Source: Planctomycetota bacterium
GTDB taxonomy: Bacteria > Planctomycetota > Planctomycetia > Planctomycetales > Planctomycetaceae
DNA: 9,362 nt
Assembly (NCBI GenBank): GCA_013151585.1
Contig: JAADHY010000412.1
Location: 1 to 9,362, forward strand
Reading direction: 5' to 3'
The notes under the pieces were generated by a model that made no database searches, was not told the origin of the DNA, and saw only the letters and a program-made list of their open reading frames with translations. The position numbers were made by a program, and so were the translations under genes. Shown here piece after piece: positions 4,597-9,362 of the stretch (positions are counted from its first letter, which is position 1; the number at the start of each line of letters is the position of its first letter).

Positions 4597-6726
4597 ATGA
4601 AAGACACAGGCCAAGGCCGCCGCGTGGCGCTGGCCCCGCCGATTGCGGCGATCGTGGCATGCTTGGCGCTGGGCCTCCTTCCAGGCAAGACGGACGCAGA
4701 AACAGACGGCGGTGGCAAAACAGTGTCTCATCGTCACCAGCCTGCGGCTGTCTCCGAATCCATGCAGCGACTGATCCGGCAGGCCGGGAATGCGGACGAG
4801 GAGTCCGAAAGGCTGGAAGCGCTCATGCGGCTGCAGCGGGTGCCCGGGTTGGAAGCGTCGCTCAAGAGCGATGTGGACAAGATGGTCGCCTTCGTGCGCC
4901 GTTGGAACGACACACGCCGTTTGGCTTGGTTCTCTCGCGAGGTCAGTCGAACGTGCGATTTCGATTTTGGGATCGACCATGATTCGCCGCTGTATCCCAT
5001 GACGTGCCTGTATCGCGGACGCATGCTCGTGTGGATGACGCTCGAAAGCGGCAACATTTTGCACGATCCCAAACGGCGTCGCATGTTTCTGGACAAGGCT
5101 GTTGCCAACTTCCAGCAGGCGCAGAAAGCGTTCCCGAAGAATCGCATCATTGGTATGTATCTAGGGAAGCCGGTCCCGTGGGAGAAGTCCCTTACGCCAG
5201 CCGAAAGTGCTCCGGAATGGGCCGTGCTGATTCGAGAAAACCTCGAGCGGATGACCGACATCATCGTTTGGTGGATCGACCACCGGATGCAGCCGGACGG
5301 TCAGTACGGCGGCGGTTGGGGCGACGACTGCGAGATGTGGCGCTGGTGGGTTCCGGTGCTGATCGGCTTTGACGATCCGAAGATCGTCGCGGCTCAAGCG
5401 AAGTTCTCGCGGGCTTTGCTGAGTCAGCCGCACATGAAAGGCGGTTACACGTCAGTTTTGACTGATGTGGAACACTCCGCCGAGGACTCGTCCGATGTGA
5501 TCACGCCGATGATGCACTTGGAACCGGATAGTCCGGAGTGGAAAGGCCGAGCCGATCGGTTAGCTCAGCTTATGCGCGACCTTTGGACCGGCGTCAATCA
5601 GCGAGGCTTCCTGCAATTCAAGAGCACGTACTTCAGCGTGGACCGCGTGGACAGGCAGCCCGAACGAGCTTGCGACACGGTCTATCATCCGCGTGCCGTT
5701 CAGCCGGCTCTGCTTTTGTGGCAGCGGACGGGCGACAGAGAACTCGGGAAGCTCTTTGCTCGCTGGATGGACACTTGGGTCGACGCGGCTGCGCGCGCCG
5801 AACGGGGCAAGCCGGCAGGTGTCGTACCGTCGGCCATCCACTGGCCCGACGGACGGGTGGGCGGCTTGGGCCCCGAATGGTGGGACCCGCGCAACCACGG
5901 AGAACCGACGCTGTATCAGTGGCCCAGCGCCTTGAGCATGCTGAACGACACGCTCCTGTTGACCTGGTTCATGACAGCCGACGAGAAGTATCTTCGGCCA
6001 CTGCGATCGATGGCCGCGATTCGGCTGCGATACTTGAAGGATCGTCCGGCGGGATCGCCTCGGCCTGGCAGCGAAGCGTGGTGTGCCGCTCGGCTGGGGC
6101 TGTTGGCAAGCACGCTGGCCAAGTATCGTTCTTTGACCGGCCGAACGGAGTTCGACGAATTGCTTCAACGCGAGGGCTATCCCGTCGGAGACCTCTCGCC
6201 CGATCAGAGAATGGAAAAGCTGATGCCTCGGTTGCGGGCCAGCTCGGCCGCGTTGCGGGTCAACTTCGCCGGTTACACGAGTGAAGTCCGATGGACCGAT
6301 CGCGTGTTGCGATTCCCGGCGCTGTTTGCGCCTGGCATGATGTTCCCGAAAGGCGTCCCCGGTTTCGAAACGCCGAACCCGAGTTTGATCTATTCGATCG
6401 TCACAGGAGATCCGGGCCGGTGCGGCTATTTCCCGTTGAATGCGGTCCGGTGGTTGACCTCGCCGCGGAACATCGCCGCTTGGGTGACCGAAGCGCGTGC
6501 GGATCGGTTCGCCGCCAGACTTTTCCTGTGGGATGAGGGGCCGCGGTCGATGGCGGCCGAATTGTACCTGCTTCGGCCGGGACGCTATTCGTTGACGCTG
6601 GCGATTGACGCACCTGGTCAACGTCCGCGTATCGTAAGTCGCCAACAGATCGAGGTGACCGGCCGTCGCACCTTGCAAGTGCCGAGCCGTCAGGTGGTGT
6701 CGTTGCGAGCCGTCCCGCTGCCGTGA
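4597..6726 (+). CDS. Secreted protein of unknown function, possibly a helical-barrel carbohydrate-active enzyme
   Basis: A 709-residue protein I do not recognise by name. The N-terminus (MKDTGQGRRVALAPPIAAIVACLALG) is a Sec signal, likely cut near TDA-ET at residue 34. IVAC fits a lipobox loosely, but hydrophobic sequence continues after the Cys. The body is helix-rich and unusually rich in Trp, His and Asp. Notable blocks are Y237-GGGWGDDCEMWRWW-251, H293-SAEDSSDVI-302, a CDTVYHPRAVQPALLLWQ helix, and GPEWWDPRNHGEPTLYQW near 425-440. The last part (from about 640) looks like beta strands, as in a small C-terminal sandwich domain. The pattern of repeated helices with aromatic and acidic clusters recalls alpha/alpha-toroid glycoside hydrolases and polysaccharide lyases; this is inference from composition and context. 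The start has AGGGG eight bases upstream. It follows the Tat-exported TIM-barrel gene by 31 bp and precedes a sugar permease. Confidence 0.8.
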   Translation: MKDTGQGRRVALAPPIAAIVACLALGLLPGKTDAETDGGGKTVSHRHQPAAVSESMQRLIRQAGNADEESERLEALMRLQRVPGLEASLKSDVDKMVAFVRRWNDTRRLAWFSREVSRTCDFDFGIDHDSPLYPMTCLYRGRMLVWMTLESGNILHDPKRRRMFLDKAVANFQQAQKAFPKNRIIGMYLGKPVPWEKSLTPAESAPEWAVLIRENLERMTDIIVWWIDHRMQPDGQYGGGWGDDCEMWRWWVPVLIGFDDPKIVAAQAKFSRALLSQPHMKGGYTSVLTDVEHSAEDSSDVITPMMHLEPDSPEWKGRADRLAQLMRDLWTGVNQRGFLQFKSTYFSVDRVDRQPERACDTVYHPRAVQPALLLWQRTGDRELGKLFARWMDTWVDAAARAERGKPAGVVPSAIHWPDGRVGGLGPEWWDPRNHGEPTLYQWPSALSMLNDTLLLTWFMTADEKYLRPLRSMAAIRLRYLKDRPAGSPRPGSEAWCAARLGLLASTLAKYRSLTGRTEFDELLQREGYPVGDLSPDQRMEKLMPRLRASSAALRVNFAGYTSEVRWTDRVLRFPALFAPGMMFPKGVPGFETPNPSLIYSIVTGDPGRCGYFPLNAVRWLTSPRNIAAWVTEARADRFAARLFLWDEGPRSMAAELYLLRPGRYSLTLAIDAPGQRPRIVSRQQIEVTGRRTLQVPSRQVVSLRAVPLP

Positions 6727-7032
6727 ACCAGACTTCGCCGCGAGCGATTCGGTGCGAAAAGAAGCTGCCGGCGGACCGAGTCTTCGTGCACTGTGTTACG
6801 AGCCTTTGACAATGCGACGCGAGCAGGTAGACTGAGGAATCACGTTGCTTGGGCTTATCTTGGCCTTCCAGGGAAGCTGGCCGTTTCCAAGCGTACGCCT
6901 TCGACGGGTCTGCGGCGCACTCAAGTGAGCAACGTGTGCGGAGTTCTATGAACTCTCCCCGGAGAATGGGATGGAATTTGGACCGAACTGACGGCTCCAG
7001 TGAATGGGAAATGCCGAGAGGTAAGAGCGAGA
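6727..7032. other. Intergenic region before the sugar permease
   Basis: 306 bp without a convincing gene. It holds the permease promoter candidate (6806-6833) and an imperfect palindrome, GGCC...GGCC (6862-6882), with an internal CTTCC/GGAAG pair, which could be an operator or leader hairpin. An in-frame ATG at 7000 is the only alternative permease start. No clear terminator follows the upstream gene, so some read-through from 4597-6726 is possible. Confidence 0.5.
6806..6833 (+). promoter_or_regulatory. Candidate promoter of the sugar permease
   Basis: Perfect -35 TTGACA (6806-6811), a 16-bp spacer, and TAGACT (6828-6833), four of six -10 bases. Transcription would start near 6840, leaving a leader of about 190 nt before the ATG at 7033. 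The same TTGACA-N16 architecture is seen before aroE. Confidence 0.45.
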
Positions 7033-8466
7033 ATGACAAACGGTTCCTCATCCACGGAAACTTCACGACCGGATGCGGTTATTCCCCGCGAGATGTTGTT
7101 CCCCTTCGCGCTCGTGACCACGCTGTTCGCGCTGTGGGGATTTGCAAACGACGTCACGAATCCTTTGGTGAAGGCTTTCCAGCAGATTTTCCTGATCAGC
7201 AATAAGCAAAGTAGTCTGGTTCAAACGGCGTTCTACGGTGGTTACGCAACTATGGCCCTTCCGGCCGCGATTTTCATCCGTCGTTATTCGTACAAAGCCG
7301 GGATTCTGGTGGGATTAGCGCTTTACGCGATCGGTGCTTTCTTGTTCATTCCGGCCAGCTTTCTGATGGAATTCTGGCTGTTTTTGTTGGCACTGTATGT
7401 TTTGACGTTCGGGCTGGCGTTTTTGGAGACGACTGCAAACCCCTACATTCTCGCAATGGGGCCGGCTTCAACGGCGACCCGGCGGCTGAACTTCGCCCAG
7501 GCTTTCAACCCCATCGGATCGCTCGTCGGGATGGTCGTGGCCAGTTCGATCGTGTTGGCGGGCCTGGGAGTTTCTGAATTTCGCGACAAGGAGTTGAAAG
7601 CTCATCCCGAATACCAGCAGATGCTCCCCAGCGAGGTGGATGCGCGCATTACGCAGGCATTGCGGGAGTTTCAACAGCGCGACCCGGAAGGGCATCGAGA
7701 AATGCAGGCCCGGGACCTGCAGCGAGTGCGTATTCCCTACGTAGCGATCGGTGTGGTGGTCACGGTGATGCTTATCGTTTTTGCAGTGTCCAAGCTCCCG
7801 CGTGCAGGCGGCCAGGATCGACACGTCCACTTTTTTGAAACAGCAGCACGCTTGCTCAAGAACGGGCGTTACTTGGGAGGGGTTGTCGCTCAGACCTTTT
7901 ACGTTGGCGCTCAGATCATGTGCTGGACGTTCATCATTCACTATGCGATGGCAAATCTCAAGATGAGCGCCGCGCAGGCCCAAAACTATAACGTCGTCGC
8001 CATGACTCTATTTTGCACCAGTCGTTTCGTTTGCACCTATTTGCTGAAATACGTATCTCCGGGCGGCCTGTTGGGGACCTTGGCGCTGGGCGGTATGGCA
8101 CTCACCGCCGGAACGGTTTTCTTGGAGGGAATGCCCGGCCTTTACTGTTTGATTGGTATTTCGGGTTGCATGTCGTTGATGTTTCCAACGATTTATGGAA
8201 TCGCGCTGCACGGGTTGGGAGACGACGCCAAACTGGGATCGGCTGGCTTGATTTTCGCCATCGTAGGCGGAGCACTGATGCCGCCTCTGCAAGGCGCGAT
8301 CATTGACTTCGGCGATCAGTCTGGAAACCTGACAGTGTCGGGCTTCACTCTTCCGGCTGTCAGCGCGTCATTTGTTTTGCCCTTCATCTGTTTCGTTGTG
8401 ATTGCGGTATATGGGTTCCTAACGCACGCCAACCGCCACGCAACGGCCGAGGCAGCCCGGGCCTGA
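7033..8466 (+). CDS. FucP-type major facilitator sugar permease
   Basis: A 477-residue, 12-helix membrane transporter of the fucose/glucose-galactose:H+ symporter family. Similarity to E. coli FucP runs along the whole chain: WGFAND...AFQQ in helix 1, YGGYATMALPAAIFIRRYSYKAGI in helices 2-3, FGLAFLETTANPY in helix 4 with E132 matching FucP Glu135, RLNFAQAFNPIGSLVG in helix 5, VVAQTFYVGAQIMCWTFIIHYA in helix 7 and MSLMFPTIYGIAL in helix 10. It should import a monosaccharide with protons. The position of FucP Asp46 is Asn43 here, while Asp sits three residues earlier (D40), so specificity or coupling may differ. A long charged loop (about residues 180-233) lies before helix 6. The ATG at 7033 is chosen because GAGAGG lies 11 bases upstream; the ATG at 7000 has no SD and would add 11 charged residues. 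It is the last gene of the locus. Confidence 0.92.
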   Translation: MTNGSSSTETSRPDAVIPREMLFPFALVTTLFALWGFANDVTNPLVKAFQQIFLISNKQSSLVQTAFYGGYATMALPAAIFIRRYSYKAGILVGLALYAIGAFLFIPASFLMEFWLFLLALYVLTFGLAFLETTANPYILAMGPASTATRRLNFAQAFNPIGSLVGMVVASSIVLAGLGVSEFRDKELKAHPEYQQMLPSEVDARITQALREFQQRDPEGHREMQARDLQRVRIPYVAIGVVVTVMLIVFAVSKLPRAGGQDRHVHFFETAARLLKNGRYLGGVVAQTFYVGAQIMCWTFIIHYAMANLKMSAAQAQNYNVVAMTLFCTSRFVCTYLLKYVSPGGLLGTLALGGMALTAGTVFLEGMPGLYCLIGISGCMSLMFPTIYGIALHGLGDDAKLGSAGLIFAIVGGALMPPLQGAIIDFGDQSGNLTVSGFTLPAVSASFVLPFICFVVIAVYGFLTHANRHATAEAARA

Positions 8467-8648
8467 GTCGGCCGACCGGTACCCGAGGGAGCCAGGAAGC
8501 CTTGAAACGGGCATGCGACGACTTTGTGATGTCGGCGAGCCGACTGAAGGTGCGCCGCAACACAAGCAGCTCGGCTCGCTCCTTGGCGACATCGACCGCC
8601 ATCCGAAACTCTTGAGTTTTGTGTTCTTCGCTCGCTGACCGGTGTCGT
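8467..8648. other. Convergent intergenic region with 9-bp inverted repeat
   Basis: 182 bp between two genes that end facing each other. The stop of the permease is followed at once by the palindrome GTCGGCCGAC (8467-8476). GCGAGCCGA (8535-8543) and TCGGCTCGC (8571-8579) form a perfect 9-bp inverted repeat around 27 nt. AAACTC-TT-GAGTTT lies at 8606-8619. No T tract follows any stem. The minus strand is open here (from ATG 8692 or 8602 to 8384), but the frame overlaps both neighbours and has no good ribosome binding site, so I do not call a gene. Confidence 0.45.
8535..8579. repeat. Inverted repeat, possible two-way terminator
   Basis: Perfect 9-bp arms GCGAGCCGA and TCGGCTCGC with a 27-nt loop, between the 3' ends of the permease and the FG-GAP gene. 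The position suits termination or 3'-end protection for both transcripts; the long loop and missing T tract are against a classical intrinsic terminator. Confidence 0.35.
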
Positions 8649-9362
8649 TTACCAAGGTGAAAGGCCGGCGACATGGCCTTGATCCGTGGCAATGATTACC
8701 AGAGAGGAGGGAAGGGGGCCCGGTTGGTCGATACACGTCGGGCGGCCGGAGATGCGAGCCCGGCCGACGAGCTCGCCTTTGTTGTCCAGTGCGAGAAGCG
8801 AACCGTCTTCGCAGGCGACAACGATCCGTGGTAAGCCTCCCTGTGCGAAAGCGACGCATTTCATGACTTCCGGTGGACTTGGCAGGCGTCGGGCCCAGAC
8901 TTTACGGCATTGGTTGTCGAGCGCGACGACCAGGCCGCTGCTGGTCGCGGCCAGAATCTCTTTCTTGCCATCGCCGTTCAGGTCGGCGATGTCCAGATCG
9001 CGCATGTTGCGCGCGGGGATGCGGCGGCCGGGACCGAAGCTGGCGTCATACAGCGCCTTGCCGTCTGCCCGCCAAACAGTGATCCGGTTCCAGGTGCCGT
9101 TGATTTCGCTGATCACCTCTTTCGTGCCGTCGCCGTCCAGGTCTTCGTAAAACAGATGGTGCCGGTTCATCGCCGACCAGCCAGACACGTACGTCGCTCC
9201 GGGAGGCACGGTGTAGAATCCGCGATGCCGGGGATCGAGCGTCCGGTTGTTGATGATGATGACGGTGTTGGTGCCGTTGTACTTGCGAGCGGTCAGCAGG
9301 TTAAGCGATCCGTCCGGGCCGTCGATGATCGCGAAGCACGAAACCTTGCCCCAAAACTGCGG
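8649..9362 (-). CDS. FG-GAP/VCBS repeat protein, C-terminal part
   Basis: The frame is open from the right edge to TAA at 8649, giving about 237 residues. A GTG at 9209 lies inside the repeats and is not taken as the start, because coding-like sequence continues to the edge (IIDGPDGSLNLLTARKYNG and a hydrophobic INN strand). Two clear calcium-loop motifs of the FG-GAP/integrin-propeller type are present: DLDGDGTKEV and DLNGDGKKEILAAT. They are followed by strand repeats of the form GLVVALDNQCRKVWARRLP and GSLLALDNKGELVGRA, which resemble PQQ-like propeller blades. Such proteins are usually exported and are very common in planctomycetes, with binding or structural roles; no catalytic motif is visible. 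The N-terminus, with any signal peptide, is outside the window. It converges on the permease gene, so it is not part of that operon. Confidence 0.8.
   Translation of the reverse strand, partial: PQFWGKVSCFAIIDGPDGSLNLLTARKYNGTNTVIIINNRTLDPRHRGFYTVPPGATYVSGWSAMNRHHLFYEDLDGDGTKEVISEINGTWNRITVWRADGKALYDASFGPGRRIPARNMRDLDIADLNGDGKKEILAATSSGLVVALDNQCRKVWARRLPSPPEVMKCVAFAQGGLPRIVVACEDGSLLALDNKGELVGRARISGRPTCIDQPGPLPSSLVIIATDQGHVAGLSPW

Noticed and set aside
4660..4665. Lipoprotein signal (IVAC) in the 709-residue protein
   Set aside because: The Cys is followed by more hydrophobic residues (LALGLLP), so a standard Sec signal with a later cut is more likely.
5560..6678. 372-codon open frame on the minus strand inside the secreted-protein gene
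   Set aside because: It lies wholly opposite a well-supported gene with signal peptide and ribosome binding site; its translation is rich in Arg, Gln and Pro with no domain pattern, typical of antisense GC-rich DNA.
7000..7032. Permease start at ATG 7000
   Set aside because: No Shine-Dalgarno before it, and it adds a charged 11-residue extension; the ATG at 7033 has GAGAGG upstream. Not fully excluded.
8384..8692. 102-codon minus-strand open frame between the permease and the FG-GAP gene
   Set aside because: It overlaps the ends of both neighbours, has no good ribosome binding site and no recognised family; kept only as a note on the spacer.
1..9362. CRISPR array, tRNA, rRNA, insertion sequence or phage gene
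   Set aside because: No regularly spaced repeats, cloverleaf-like segments, transposase motifs or terminal inverted repeats were seen on either strand.

Overview
The window looks like a chromosomal segment from a GC-rich bacterium, most plausibly a planctomycete (Pirellulales-like). The reasons are the Tat- or Sec-exported sugar-catabolism genes, an FG-GAP/VCBS repeat protein, a short COG4867-like VWA protein and an aroE-aroK pair. This placement is inferred from gene content and style, not from a marker gene. No rRNA, tRNA, CRISPR array or insertion sequence was recognised.

Layout. Positions 1-388 hold an open minus-strand frame that leaves the left edge (possible partial gene, low confidence) and a hairpin-rich leader upstream of a VWA-domain gene (389-1522, +). 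A small flavin-storage protein, dodecin, follows (1686-1898, +), preceded by an 11-bp direct repeat and a strong ribosome binding site. Next come two shikimate-pathway genes on the minus strand, aroE (2530-3378) then aroK (1986-2495), read as one leftward unit from a promoter at about 3434-3461. The intergenic region 3379-3620 is divergent and carries promoter-like elements in both directions.

From 3621 to 8466 three plus-strand genes look like one carbohydrate-use locus. They are a Tat-exported TIM-barrel protein of the sugar phosphate isomerase/epimerase type (3621-4565), a secreted 709-residue protein of unknown function rich in Trp and acidic motifs (4597-6726), and an FucP-type major facilitator sugar permease (7033-8466). 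The permease has its own candidate promoter in the 306-bp gap before it. A plausible reading is that the two exported proteins process a sugar or glycoside outside the cytoplasm and the permease imports the product. The substrate cannot be read from the sequence.

The right edge holds the C-terminal part of an FG-GAP/VCBS-like beta-propeller protein on the minus strand (8649-9362, open at the edge). It converges on the permease across 182 bp containing a 9-bp inverted repeat.

The main oddities are expected metal-ligand positions missing from the exported TIM-barrel protein, a permease with Asn at the FucP Asp46 position, an AroE with a shortened nucleotide-binding loop, an AroK with Ser in place of the first Asp of its D-x-D motif, and two regulatory-looking repeat regions upstream of the VWA and dodecin genes.
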